Part shown: positions 25,562 to 39,337 of the stretch, one piece after another
Position numbering within the stretch: the stretch's first letter is position 1
Layout: every line of letters starts with the position of its first letter
Source of the DNA: Smittia aterrima
Lineage: Eukaryota > Arthropoda > Insecta > Diptera > Chironomidae
Length of the DNA stretch: 64,000 nt
Assembly: GCA_033063855.1 (NCBI GenBank)
Contig: CP093830.1
Location: forward strand, 18,290,854-18,354,853
Reading direction: 5' to 3'
Notes under the pieces: generated by a model
Databases searched by the model: none
The model's input: the letters and a program-made list of their open reading frames with translations, nothing else
Told to the model about the DNA's origin: nothing
Program-made: the position numbers and the translations under genes

Positions 25562-28500
25562 ATGAGTTCTTCCATCAGGTCAACAGCAGCGAAAGAACAG
25601 CCAACACAATGGGTCGAGATTATAGAGCCGAAGAGCAAAGAGAAGATGTACGCGAATCTTCAAACGGGCAGTTGCGTTTGGGATGCTCCCGAGGTAAGCT
25701 AAAACCAGATGCTTGACTCATCATATCAATGAGTTCATCGACGAGAGTAATAAATTAATTAGCACAGCGGCGGCTTCTTCACTTCTCGCTTTTCTCTAAA
25801 AATCATTATCCCAAAACAATGTCGTAAACATTGCCCCACAAAGAAACGAAATAATTGAAGAACGAGATAGAAAGCGGCTTGAAGAAGACGCTTCAAGAGA
25901 TAAAAATAGCGGCGCAAAACAGCCAAGTGTTCTGCTGAAAATAAAAACACGAACACGCACAATCGCTTGCGTCTCCCTCAGCAGAGGGGTTCAAATTTTA
26001 TTTTTACTTTCGTGAACCCTCCTTTCTTCCCGCTGACTCATTCCTTGTGTTTTTTAAGCGCTCAGATTTGGAATTTGAATAAAAACATTAATCGTTATAG
26101 TGAGAACAACATGTGCATGAGTTGAATTAATTTTCAAGTGCACAGTCTCTTGCCAGAAAGACGAAGAGCAATGAAACGATTTCTATTTGTCAAAGAAAAA
26201 GAAGAAATAACCGGAAAAACTTTTCCTTTGCACTCTCTCAGACGATGAAATTGATTTTTCCCTTCCGCGGTGAACATTGAAAAATTGAGTTTTCAACCGA
26301 AGCAACTTAAACCAAATTATTTTTTTGTAAACAAATTGATTGAGAATGATTATCGACTTGGCTGCGAAGATCGACCTCAAAGTCGAAACATTTCAATTAA
26401 CAACAAATTTTCTTTTGAAATTGTTTCAATGAAACATTCGTGATATCCCTAAAAATTCATCTAATGTTCAAGGTTTAAAGAAATCAATGATTTTTGTATC
26501 GATTTTATTCTTTGCTTAAGAATCTCAGTGGCCTTCGTCTCGAAGTTGAAACAACAACATGTGATTTTCTAATTCACTTCCATGTGCTTCGCATGTGTAA
26601 AATAAATTTTACGCAATCACCTCTTTCTGACAGAAACTAAACAGACAAGCTGTGTGGCGATCGGAAGACCGCACACACAAGTAAAGCTGAAGAAAAAAAG
26701 TTAAGCAACTGAAAAATGGAAATGAAAAGTCTTAATGGATTTTTGCGTAAAAACATATTTGGTGTTGTTATCCAAACATTCATTGCGACGACTTCACGGC
26801 TTCGCATGAAGAATGTGTGAACTCAAATAACAAGTTAAGCGCTGTCCGCCTTATGCGGAAGTTTATTGCCCGCAACGAGCAATCGGAAGTGATAAATCCA
26901 GATTTACTTTGACTCTCTTGTGTCTTGAAACGGATTGCGATCATTATCGCAATCTAAATTTAGTCGAAGACATTTTTTCTATGCTGGCCAAGAATCAAGT
27001 AAATAACAGAAAAGAAATTAGAGATTACTCGAGTTCAATGAATCGATAACATCGCAAATTCTCTCTTTCTCTCTTTACAGAATGTTCCAATCAAGCGATC
27101 AAACTCATCGCAGTGGTGGGAGCTCTTCGATCCGAAAACTGACAGATTTTACTACTACAACTGCTCGTCACAGAAAACTGTATGGCACAAGCCGCAAAAT
27201 TGTGATATCATCCCATTGGCCAAACTACAAATTCTCAAACAGAACACGGAACCGCCAGCAAACGAACCCAAAGATGCACCACAAACGATTCAGCAACGTC
27301 TGAATCAACACAAGAGACATTCAGAGGCAAATAGTAAATCGAATAGCACACGACGCAATCATGAGAGTGAAAAGATTAGAGTAGAACCGCGTGAACGATC
27401 AGCTGGATCGGGACATTCCAAAAACAGCTTCCAAATACAACAAGCGAAACTTCATTCAGTTGATGACTTTGTTGTTGGTGAATCTTATAAATTTTCAAAG
27501 CACGGAGGTCAAGGTCCGTCACGCAACAGCCAAAAGTACTTGGACTCTGGAAAATCAAGTGATTCAAGTCTCTCAAGTGCGCACAACTATCGAAAGATTC
27601 AGGAAGGCGGAAGTTTGAGGATCGGCAGCGCACACGCCAAATCCAGCAATAAATACAATCCAGATAATACGTACCGTATGCTCCAGGAGAGTGCCAGCTC
27701 GCACAACATTCCCGAGAAAGGACATCACCTTGTACCATCAATTTCGAATTCATCTGACTTAGCTTCAGGCAACAGTAAATCACCATCGCACTCAACGGGA
27801 ACGCCTTTGATGAAGAAAAGACTTCAATATGAGAATCAAGTCACGAGTCGATCTCGAGATAGTTCTGCAAAGTCTTCTAAACACCAAAGCTTTGATTATG
27901 GGCCATCGCAAGCTCTAAGCATTACTCGATCAGGAAGTTTCATGTCTCCTGTCAATAGCGGCCCAGCAACTCGACCAGTAATTCAACAACGAAAGGGATC
28001 ATTCGACGGTCATGGCAGCGATGATTCAATGCACGAGAAATACTTCAAATCAGTTGAAAATACGCCAGTGTCACGACGAAGACACACAACGTCATCCAAA
28101 GATCGTCTCAAATCAAGCGACTCAAGTCCTCAATCGCCAATTAGCCCACAAATTCAGGTGAGAGCGATTTTCTTATTCATTTCGAGGTTTAACAAAATAT
28201 TCTTCTTTTAGGCTACAAAGCAAACTCGACCATCACATCTTGGTCTCGAGTCTCTCACCAAAAAGTCCTCATCTAGTCACAAGTACGAACCCGATATTGT
28301 TAATATGGACATTGCTGTGAAACAAGACCGGTAACAATTGCACAAACTAATTTAGCCAAAGTTTTGAATTTTAATACTTTTTAGCTATTCCGACAAAATG
28401 AAAATCGATAGAAACAAAACGTCGCCAGCCACGTCGAGTCATTCTGCAAATAATCTCCGAACGATCCAACAAATTAATCAACTGCTTAAGCCAAGTAATA

Positions 28501-30802
28501 CTTTGAAGTCGCCATCTAGTCACCATAGTCAAGATGCTACGATGAATTCGCTAAGTAAAAGCAATAAAAACTCATTGCGACTGAGTAAGGATCCAACGTT
28601 GGATAGGAAGATGCCAGCAGGAACGAGTGGTAGCACTGGAAAGAGCCGGAAAAAGACTTACACAATGAACACCAATGACATGGAGTACGATAACGGAAAT
28701 ATGTCGCCTCTGTACACAAACTGGGATCAAGATATGCACGAACATCTTTTACCTCTTCAACATTACATTCTTGAACAAGCAAAGCTCAGTGGATTCCATG
28801 GCAAATCACACGAGAATTACGATTCAGATTCAATTCATTCCGAAAGTCATTCGGAGCATTCGTTCAGTGATCACGATACAGGTCACGAGCCTGACAATGA
28901 AGACTCAGATAATTCTGATGGCCATGGCGATTATCTCGCTCATAATCCTTACGAGGACTACGGAGCTTTTCGTGGACCATCTTATTACAATTATGAGCAT
29001 AACTTTAATCGAAATATGAGTCGTGAAGACATGTAAGTTAAATATTGATCAGAAAGAAATTTATTTATTAACAAATCTTCATTTTAGATCTGCTGAGGTA
29101 ACGGCAAAGCTTGAAAGTCTACAAGATCAAATATACTCTCCCGTCAAGCATCATCCTCCACTACTTAAATACTCATACTCACCAGTCAATCCACAAAAAG
29201 AATCTGCTTTCGCAGCATATCAACCGCAAGGACCGTCACATAACTTTCAACCGCCTCCTCCTATTCATCCGCCTCCTATCTCAGCTAATCAACATGCATC
29301 AAGTCTTGTTGCAGCCAAAGGTCAATCAAAAAGCTTTTTGCAACGCTTCCAAGATCAACTCAATACAAATAGCGATAAAATTGCTGAGATGGCCTTGATC
29401 AAAGAGTGCGACATTGAAAAGTTTGCTCAGGAGAATCTCAACTTCTCGAAAGGAATCTTTCGTAAGAAGTCGAGCGTCCGTGACATGTTGAGTTGGACAG
29501 GAGAAGCAATCACGAAGCCAATGTTGAGCTTAGCAAGGGACAAAGCTGGGAAGAAAATGGCAATCGAGCAGTTCAAGCTAATGCAGATCTACATGGGAGA
29601 TCGTAAGGCTCGCATCGGCATGAGTTTGAACTCTGTTGCGATGGACATTATTCTTGCCGGCGTTGCAAATCCTTGGCTCAGGGATGAGCTCTATGTACAG
29701 TTGTGTCGACAAACAACAGAAAATCCAAAAAGAGAATCTCTGATTCGTGGTTGGGAACTAATGGCGATTTGCCTCTCATTCATTCCACCATCTCCAACGT
29801 TCCAACCTGCGTTGCTTGGCTACATGAACAGGCATCGCGATCCGTCATTTGCTAAACACTTTCCAGAGATTGGGAAATGGCCTATTCATGTGCAGGTATC
29901 GCATTATGCAACGATCGCTTGTCGAAGACTTGAACGAATTGGAAGTTCGGGTAAAAAGCAAGCTAAGAAGCCTACAGACGATGACATTAATCATGCTAGA
30001 GTAAGATAGCTCATTTTGTTTTGTTCACAGTTACGTTAACTTTCTTATCTTGACAGGAACAAATTTTCCGTGACAGTATGTTTGGCAACACGCTCGCTGA
30101 AGTGATGGAACTCCAACGTGAAATCTTTCCTGAAAGGAAAATTCCTTGGATTCAACATACGCTTTCAGAGCAGATCCTTCTCATGCAGGGCAAACAAACT
30201 GAAGGAATTTTTCGTGTTCCGGCTGATGTTGACGAAGTGATGTGCTTAAAAGCTTATGTAGATAAATGGGAATTTCCCGATAACAAAGGAACTATGGGTG
30301 AGTGATGATAATTTTAATTAACGAGAATGTAATCTAATCAAACGTTAATTCTATAGACGCCCACGCTCCAGCAAGTCTTTTAAAGCTTTGGTATCGCGAG
30401 TTGTATGACCCTTTAATACCTGACGAGTTCTACGAAGAATGTGTTCAAACTGACGACCCCAAAGAAGTTATGGCAATAATCGATCGCATACCAGCAATAA
30501 ATCAGGTGGTAAGTACACAAGAAGAAGAAAATTATTTAGAAATGTTTAATAATTAAATTGTTTCTTTCAACTTTTAGGTGCTTACATACCTAATCCACTT
30601 TCTACAAGAGTTTGCTGACGCTGAAGTCGTGGCGTATACTAAAATGGACTCATCAAATCTTGCGATGGTCTTCGCTCCGAATCTTCTTCGCTGCACATCT
30701 AACGATCCAAAAATAATTCTCGAAAATACTCGCAAGGAGATGAACTTTATCCGTGCGTTGATTACAAGCATGGACACGTCAGCGGCCGCTTACATAATTT
30801 AA
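25562..30802 (+). CDS. RhoGAP93B: RhoGAP93B/vilse (ARHGAP39): WW-WW-MyTH4-RhoGAP
   Basis: Eight exons, 25562-25693, 27081-28157, 28212-28330, 28385-29032, 29088-30000, 30057-30297, 30357-30508 and 30578-30802, give 1168 aa. WW domain 1 lies in exon 1 (TQWVEIIEPKSKEKMYANL, then VWDAP). WW domain 2 opens exon 2 (SSQWWELFDPKTDRFYYYNC, then TVWHKP). A long Ser-rich disordered region follows, then a MyTH4 domain at about residues 770-930 (ARIGMSLNSVAMDIILAGV, DELYVQLCRQTT). The RhoGAP domain covers about 975-1165, with the arginine finger in QTEGIFRVPAD (Arg at about 1016) and the NLAMVFAPNLLR motif. This is the domain order of Vilse/CrossGAP, which links Robo axon-guidance receptors to Rac/Cdc42 inactivation. 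An unusual detail is the codon pair GTG|GTG at the last junction. The start was chosen at the first WW exon. Confidence 0.9.
25694..27080 (+). other. RhoGAP93B: intron 1 of RhoGAP93B
   Basis: A 1.39-kb intron between the two WW-domain exons. It starts with GTAAGC and ends in a long CT-rich tract and ACAG. I found no coding exon, repeat or mobile element in it. Confidence 0.55.
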
Positions 30803-32635
30803 AAAGAAATTGAACTTGCTGGTGCGAGACAATAAGTTTGTATTCTTCTTCCTGTCTTGATACAAAACGAAAAGAAAAATTGATAATTCACCAAAAAATA
30901 AGATTTCATTCTCGAATTGAAAACGCCAAAAAGAAAAACACACAAAAACAAGATTTAAAGTGACTTCCATTGAAGAAACTCCATGATCCAATCGGTTGAG
31001 TCCGTTTGAGGTCGAAGCAAAATTGATTTAAAAGTATTTAACAACTGAACGTTTGTTCGTTTATGATTTTTTTGTTCTACCAAAAAGTATGTAATAATGA
31101 AAAGGACTAATCAAATCAACTTCCTTGCTAATTTGAAACTAAATCTTAGGGAATTTAAAATTTATTTGACTACTTGCACAATAAACGATTAGAAACCGAT
31201 CAATACAGAAATTTTTGATTTGCACAAAATATTTTTTTGAGTGAACTGATTTCTACTAAACTCGCTATCCAACTCTTCCACTTTTTAATTATGTTCATGT
31301 TTTGTTGATGATCTCCGACTCCCTTCAATCAAATCATTTATGAGCCAATATTTCTACTTCTTTACTTTCCGTTCCATCGAAAAGTCTTCAATGTTGATAA
31401 TCCTCTTGAACTAATCTCTTTCTGTTATTAACATTAAGTCACGAAAGATTAAAATCGATTAATATAAACAAAGCCACTGAATAATCATTGTCTCTCTATC
31501 TCGGCTGAGATAGCTTCTCAGTATCAAATCATACAATAAGCGAAACTATTTATCTCACTCATTACTGCTGCTACCTGTAAATTTATTCATCAATATTTTT
31601 TTTCGCGATATCGAGAGTGTTGTTAATGAATGAGCGAAGCTGCAGATAACAAACATAAACAACAACAAAACGTAGTTAAGGAAAGAGAAAGTATAATTGA
31701 AAAGCTTTGTGAAGAATTCGACAGATTTTTGATTTTCTTGGGAAACAAATAAAGAAAAATATGAAAATGAGGAAAATGAAATCAAAGTCTTTGTTCTAAT
31801 GCAATCGCCGCCACACGTTTTTAACAATGCCGACTACTGCGCATTTTTATTTATTGCGGCTTTCTCTGAATCTCGTGTTGACTCACGAGCTTTGGAAATA
31901 ATTATTTTCGTAATCTCATCGTCAGGAATGAACTTGAGCTAGTGAAGTTTGCTGCTCGTTTTTCTTATGTACAAGTCAATCAAAGAAAACCTTGCTCTTT
32001 ACATAATTGAGAGCATGTCCTGAAACGTTCTCCACGCAATATTTTGCATTACATAAAACTTGGTCGGTTTCCGTGAAGCATTTGCGTGAATAGTCAACGT
32101 GTTGTTGGCTATCAAATGCTTTGGTTGAAAGGGCACGTCGTAATACAAACGAATGACGTTATAAATTATTTCCCGTTAATTCCTTTCTTTCAAGTATCGA
32201 TGAGTTATCACGTTGATAGGAACATGCGTTGAGGTGATCGTACGATTAATCTTCGCTTTACTCATTTAACTGTATTTCCTTCTGACGTCGACGGATTTAG
32301 CGATTACAACTCTTTGCGAAATGCTTTATTGTCAACTGCAACGCAAACGTGTTTTTCTTGTTGATAACAAATGAACGAATCAGATTTATGACGATTGCAA
32401 TGGATAGATTTGTTATGGTCACAGAAGCTTCTGACGCCGTAAGCAATAAAAAATGTTTTTAATTTAAATATTTTAATGAATTTAAATATGAGCGCTTTGA
32501 ACTGGCTAGATCGTTGATCTCAAGTTTCGAATTCTAGAAAATAAAAATTGATATTTGTCTCAGTGATCGTCCTGGATAAATTTTTCATTTCATTTCAATA
32601 AAAATCGATTTAAATCGTTGGTGAAGAGAAAAGCA
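30803..32635. other. RhoGAP93B 3' UTR and intergenic DNA
   Basis: Follows the RhoGAP93B stop. An AATAAA at 31180-31185 is a possible polyadenylation signal. The rest is AT-rich with no supported gene; a 90-codon minus-strand open frame at 31555-31827 consists of simple hydrophobic and Ser-rich sequence without features. The promoter of the ebony-like gene should lie in the last few hundred bases. Confidence 0.4.
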
Positions 32636-34254
32636 ATGGAATCTAAATCAATCATCAAAGGAGAAGTAACGAAAGTTGAGTCAAGTCTGATTCATCGTGT
32701 TTTCGAGGAAAGAATTTCAAAATTTGATGTTTTCGCGGCGGCGAGAGATGAAAAGACGAAAAGAACTTTCTACGAATTGAATCAAAATGCAAATAAAATC
32801 GCTCGCACAATTCTCGAGACATTGGGAGGATCCGCTAAGTCAAATGTCAACGGCGACTTGGTAATCATCGTTTCCATGAAGCAATCAATTGATTTGCTTG
32901 AAACAATGTTGGCAATTCTGAAAATCGGAGCTGCTTACTTGCCGATTAATGGAAATTCCCCACGAGAACTTATTAGCGAGATAAAACCGATTCTGGTGAT
33001 TCACGATGGAAGTAATCCTCAACAACTCTCCCAATCAATCACAATCAATCACGAAGTCTTGAAACGTGAAGCAGAGAATCAAAGTTCAGAAAATCTCGAA
33101 AACGATTTGATGTTGTCAAAAGCTGAAGCGAAAAGTGCTGCATTCATTTTACTTTCACCAAAATGCATTCGATTCAGTCACAGCAACGTAATTAATCTGA
33201 TTGAGTGGCAGTTGAAAGCATTTCCCTTCTGTCCAACTGAGACGAGCACTTTACTTAAAAGTGAAGCAACAAGTTCAGATCACTTGATTGAAATTTGGAG
33301 TTCACTCATCGCAGGACATACTTTGATTGTCGTTCCAAAGGAAACTGTTGACGATGTCAAAAGATTTGTTGATTTATTGGAAGAGAATCGAATTCATCGA
33401 GTCTCTGGTGAGCCAGAGTTTCTTCAAAACATTCTTTCTCATGTGAAGTTAGAAGAAAAGTCATTGAAGGAACCAAAGATTCTTCTGTCAAACTTAAAGT
33501 TGTGGATGTCACGCGGAGAGAATTTATCTCATGACTTAGCAAAAAGCTTCTTCGATTATTTTCATTGTGGAAGTCATTGGCTGATTAATTCTTATGGCGT
33601 TCCTGGATCTCCTGTTGTCACAACTCAATTAATTCGCTCCAAAGAAGAATTCGAGAACTTTGAATGTATTCCAATTGGACTTCCGATGCACAACACAATC
33701 GTTTACATTCTCGGCCAAGACTTGAAGCCAGTTCCTGAAAGCGAAGTCGGGGAGATTTACATTTCAGGAGCAAGTGTTGGTCGCAGTGAAACTGACATAA
33801 AAAATCCTTTTGAAGACGATGAACGTGAGTTGATAGCTAACGCCAAAGAATTTTAAATTAAACTTTGTTTGTCTTAGCTTTTCAACGAATTCTAAAAACC
33901 GGAGACTTGGGTTTTGTTCGACAAGGAATTCTCTTCTTCCAGGGCAAACAAGAACAGAAGCAAATCGAAGATGTGATCTCAGAGATCGAGGAATGTATTA
34001 ACAATCTTGACTACGTCGAGAAATGTGCGATTCTCGTTCATCATCTGAGGATGTCTGACCAATCGATAATTGCTTTCGTTTCAACGAAAGTGACAAAGTT
34101 GCCATCGGAAATCGAACAAGATTTGTCAACTCAACTCAAGCAGATTCCTCAAATCGAAATCATCGAAGGCTTCTCCCTTTTGTCTGATGGCAAAGTCGAT
34201 CGTCAAAAGCTTTTGAAAATGTTTGAAGAAAATGTCGCTCAAAGAATGAAATAA
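32636..34254 (+). CDS. ebony-like adenylation-domain protein, catalytic motifs degraded
   Basis: Two exons, 32636-33824 and 33878-34254, give 521 aa. The whole length aligns by eye with the N-terminal adenylation domain of Ebony (beta-alanyl amine synthase): IHRVFEERISKFD near the start, AILKIGAAYLPINGN, KSFFDYFHCG, PIGLPMHNTIVYIL, VGEIYISGAS, KTGDLGF and SDGKVDRQKLL. The carrier and amine-selecting C-terminal parts of Ebony are absent, the frame closing after the A10 lysine motif. The A3 ATP-binding loop, normally TSGTTGxPKG-like, reads FILLSPKCIRFSHSNV here, with the Gly/Thr-rich part missing. The A5 motif is altered (NSYGVPGSP) and the A8 motif lacks its usual Arg/Asp pattern (GKQEQKQIED). 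It is probably a pseudo-enzyme or non-adenylating paralog. The first ATG in the exon is at 32636. The stop overlaps an AATAAA at 34250-34255. Confidence 0.7.
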
Positions 34255-37200
34255 ATATTCCAAAGCTTTTTCCTGTTAAAATCGTTTTGGGCCGAATTGA
34301 TTGTGCAATAGAAGCTTTCGATGTCACGTGGAAAGCAATGCACGTTGCTCAGCCAATGGATAACGAAATGAGAACTCCTTTTCTCTTCTATTTATATTAC
34401 GTTTAATATTAACTTTGCTTTATAAAAAGAAAAGGAAGATTGCACGCTTCGGAAATTATTCATCAGAATCGAACTCTGCAAGTTTAAAAGGTCAGACGAT
34501 GAGAAATTTCCAGATCACGTTTCAGTTAATTGTCACGATGTAGAAAGCAATTAATTAGCGACGTTTCCTGTGTGTTCTACGTCATAACCAGAACTCACAC
34601 TTTAAAGATCTTTAATCGAGTTTTGCGATCTCTAAAAAACAATTCTTAAGAATCAAAAACGAGACTAAACTGGTCAAGTTTAAGATTAAATGAGTTCAAC
34701 GTGTTCTTGACGACGAGTCAGCCTTTTATTTTCTAAAGCGACGTCAAATAAATTTAAGAAATCGTGAAAATATTTAGATTTTGTCGATTCAAGAATCGTT
34801 AATATCAAAGCTTAACTTTGAGGGAAAGAAACTTTACTTTGCGTCGCAATTTGTAAACGTGCAAGCGTAAACAAATTTCAAGAAAATTCCACTGCAGATC
34901 ACGCGCCTAAAAATATCTCCAGCCAATCTCGACAAGAATGATCCTAAAGACGACGAAAATAAAACGATTCCGATAAAATATCGTAATAAAGAAGGCTCCA
35001 AGAGCGGCATTTGGATTTGAATAAAAAACGAGAATCGTGCGACGTAAATTTTTGTTAATTGATACGATAGAACGGTCAACGATCGAGTCTTTGAGGACAT
35101 TGAGACAAACAACATCAAATCGCTCGTAAAAACTCCAATAACATCTCTCGTCTCCAAATCGAAAAGGTGCGCGCAAAAAAATGATTAAAATTCCATTCCA
35201 CATGTTATTTTATTCGGACTGCGGTTCAATGAACCAACTGCGCCGCATTTCTGTTGATTTTGTGAGCTCATTTTTCTGCGCTGTTCCCTCTGCTCAACCC
35301 CATTTGCGAAAACGTTTTCTACAAACCGCTGTCAACTTGTTATGATGATTATACTAAACTATGAATTCGTAGAGAGCTTTGACCGTGGCTGAGGGTTTTT
35401 CTAAGCTCAAGTGACAAATGTTTCGCTCGTGTCTGAGAATCTAATTAAATTCATCTGTGATCGTGTGAATCGCTTCCATTAAATTGAGTTGGTTAGCAAT
35501 GAAATTAATTGCTGTAATCTCTCATAATAAATGACTGCTAACAAGTCGGCGCATTCATTCATTCTTTCTTAGCTTAAGCTAATTGACGTACAGCGCCCAA
35601 TGAAATATCTTTCGACAAGTTTTTGTGTGAAAATTTTGATTTTAAACTTCAAACCAAACCGGAAAAATTTATTTTTAGCTCTTGGCGTCGCGAATTCTTT
35701 CGTTCTTTTGCTTTTAAATCTCCATACGGCCTTAACCGTCTTCTGATGGCACCATAGTTACTAAAAATAAACTTTCGCGAAACGAGAGGAAGGAAAATTT
35801 AAAAAGAATTTTTTTGGGTTTTTCATTCGAAGAACTTTTCGTCTTCCTTTCGTTTCGTTCTGAGTCCTCGTGTGTTTGCGAAAGACCTTCATTAAAAATG
35901 AAACTGCAAATTTCTTGTTTTTAGGCCATAAAAGGAATTCGGCGATTTTCGATCCATCCGCTGACTGATTTTGTTTTTTTATCGCGTGTCGATTTCTCTC
36001 GTCACACAAAAACAAAAACTGCTGCGGCTCGTGTGCCAATATCGTGATGACGAGTCGCACAGAATTCTAGCTGCTGCCTCTTCATTCCAGTTTGCATGAG
36101 TTTCGCTTGTTAAATCAAAGTTCACACGGGGAGACGAGACGCAACAAAGTTCGAGTTTGTTATTCGCTGGGTTACTTTGCGTCATCGCCGAAAGCCCCAA
36201 ATCATCCTCTCCCCGAGATAAGAAGTAATGCACGCTAATTCGGGTGATTGCAAAGTCGCGTGAAAGACATAAATTCAAGGCTTCGACTAAAATATTAAAA
36301 ATGTGTCTTTCTGCAATTGTTTTAACGCTTTTCGCTTCAATCTTATCAGCTCTCGAAACTCGAGTGTTTTGTATTTTGATAACACGATGACGGTTCCTCA
36401 GAAAAACGTGATGGTGGGATGATTGATGTGACTTCGTTAAATGAAACGTGTGCAAATTTGAGCTGAGCCATGGGCAGGGCTATCAAGTTTATCAGAGTTT
36501 CATTTGCAAACAAAACTCTTCAGAATGAAAGCCCTGACGACAAGCGTCCGCTTACTAATATCGATTCCTGATAAAGCCAATAACTATCGCAATAAAAACT
36601 TTGATGTAGTTAACGGAAAAGCTCTAATCATAAAAGCGCGAACGACGTGTCATGGGAAGCCATTTTAATGAGAAACTTAAGCAAATGTTCAACGAAAAAT
36701 TCCCGTTATCTCGAGCAACGAAAAACAAGGAACTAAACTTTCAATCAAAAGCGAAAATTCTTTATCAAAATTCATCGTCGCCTTCATCACGCGATACTTT
36801 GCCTTTGCGATTATCGCGATTAGTGTGACTTGCTGTTTCAGCAAAATTATCATATCAAGTTTATCGCGAGCCGATCATGGCGACGGGGTTAAGTGGAGCA
36901 GAATATTTTTCCTTCGTTCACATAACAAATTGATCACGAGGACTGACAACGACCATTTCATTGGAATAATCGTTGAAGATTCTAATGGAAAACACGTGAC
37001 ATCATCCGAAAAATAAAATCTATTGCATGGCCATTAATAATTCCAAAGTGTCAACTGAGCAGAGGCTGAAACGTGTTTTGTTATTTTTTTTTCGTTCGGG
37101 AGATCGCCCTCTCCCTCTCGAGGGCAGCAACGCGTATCCATCAAAGTCCGAAGTAAAATTCAGTTCAATTTATTCCCTTTGTGTCGAATGTCGAATGAAC

Positions 37201-39337
37201 CAGCAAAACAAACGTGCTGTGGAGATAAACAAGGTCGTAGCACAGTTGTGAGCTGAAAAACGTCCTGACAAAGCATGAAAGATTAATGAACGTAGATTGA
37301 GAAATGTTCTTTAATTCAGTCTGCACATTGCATCGTCACATGCGGAACAGTGAGTCGATCTCTCTTCTCACTAAAAGCGACGATGCTGACACGTGAAGTT
37401 TTCTGTCTCAAAACAACTTTGATTAATATCGATAACCGAATGATTTACCTTCTCGCGATAGCTTTATTTGTATCAGACGAATGATAAGATAAAAAAAGCT
37501 GTCGTCAAGTATGGAATGACTTAATAAGCAATAAACTTTGAAACTTCTGCTGGCGAGTAAGCGATGACGCTTGAAAACAGAAACTTCATCTGCAATTGTT
37601 CTTTGAAAGAAAAATAATCGAACTTCTGTCACGTAGGCTACAAGTTCTTCTCGTTTCCTTGCAAGAAGAGTCATTAACTGTAAAGAGGAAAACGTGCGAG
37701 TGGATTCAACGAACGACATTACGTGCTTCTAAGATTCGCAACGAATCGAAAGCTCACAGGTGTGTGGCTGAAATGACTAAGCCATTAGATTAATTTAACT
37801 TTTCTCTTCTCTTTTTGGTTTAAAAGAAGATTTTCAATTTTCCGCTTCACTCGAGAGCCAGTTGAGCTTTGAATGAAAATCCATGAAGCGACTTTCTTGT
37901 CACGTCAGGGAAAAAAAGTAAAAATGTAAATTGATAAGAAGAAAAGAGAAATAATGTCATGGACAGAGTTGGAGGAATTTTTATTTAAAGCTTTTTCAAA
38001 AACAAGAAACTAAATATTTTTTTGATTTGCCCTCCCGCACTTTTTCCTAAAAAACTGACCCACGAACAAGATTGTAAATATCAAAGAACTCTTAGAACAC
38101 TCATAACGCGAGACACATCATCGTGAGTGCGCGCAAAGTAGAGAGGAACGAGAAGTTCATGCTCGGCACGTGATTTTCTTCCACTTCATGCCTTTATCGC
38201 GTGTTACCAACAACTCATGACGTCAGACCGTATGTTTATACGCTCTCGCCATGTCGCTACAGCGTTCTCGTCGGCTCTTTGTTGTATGCGTTCCGCGATA
38301 AAGCTTTCGCAACGAGTCAAAAGAAAAAGGAGGATGGGTAAGACAGTCGAACGGACAATGACGGTGAAAGGGTAACAAAATCATTTTATTTTTACACGTG
38401 CCTAGCACAAAAGTCGAGCAGAGAAGAAGTAACGCTTCTATCTATTTTTATCAGAAAAGGATTTTTCATTAAACTCGACGACTTTTGAACTGATTTCCAA
38501 ATAATTTGTCGTCTCCCTGTTTTCATTTAAATGATGGACAAGAGTCGGATTAAGATGATGATGATGTGGGTCAAACATGAATCGTTAGATTAAATATTGT
38601 GACCCGCAGTTCAGTTAAATATCTCTCTGACTGTCTGGAGCGTCATCGTCCTCCTCTACTCACGATATCAGACTTTTAAATTGACCCTAAAGCCTTCGAA
38701 ATGCGCAAAAATGAGACGAGAATTGCGTCTCAATTGCAAGAATATTAATTTCGATATCGCACTTTTGTTTGTTGACTCTGTCTCCTCGTCATTAGCCGAC
38801 ACGACAGCTAGTGCCACCAAAGAGAAGAAAACAATATCAAACAACATCATCGCCCGACTCTCAACACAATCAACAGCCAAACGACGACTACACGAAGCCA
38901 CCGATTGCGGAGAGAATGTTTGAATGTATTTCTGATTTATATAATGAATGGAACGTCGGAAAAAAGTTTCTTTTGACTTTGAGTCTTTCGCAGTTCGCTT
39001 TGCGAGTCAGTTGGGAAAAATAATCGTTCCGGAAAAATAAAAATATTTTTGTTCTTTGTGAGATTTCAAAAAAGAAAAGGAAAAGAAAAATCAAAAGGAG
39101 AAGTTGTGAAATATCACGAGAAAGAGAAAAATCAAATTTGTGTGCATTTAAAAAAGAGAACTGTGCTGAAAAGTGCATTGTGCTGCTTCTTGTTGAGATT
39201 ATAAAAGAGAAGAGGAAAATATTCGGCAAATTAACAAGTGGCGAAAGACTAAAAATAGAGCTTCACGAGAAGAAATAAAACAAAAAGTCCGTAAAAGTTG
39301 AAAGACGTGAAAGTTTTCATTCAAGGAATCGCGAATG
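34255..39337. other. intergenic DNA and cwo upstream region
   Basis: About 5 kb without a supported gene. Open frames up to 158 codons occur but show no domain, splice pattern or codon bias. The right half holds CACGTG E-boxes at 36993-36998, 37390-37395, 38167-38172 and 38395-38400, and another lies at 34325-34330. I read the right half as the distal promoter of cwo. Confidence 0.45.

Noticed and set aside
32480..32540. tRNA-like TTCGAATTC motif before the ebony-like gene
   Set aside because: No acceptor stem, D arm or anticodon arm could be folded around it by eye.
35979..36455. 158-codon open frame (-) upstream of cwo
   Set aside because: Composition is irregular and there is no recognisable motif. 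It overlaps another frame and no promoter or splice structure supports it.
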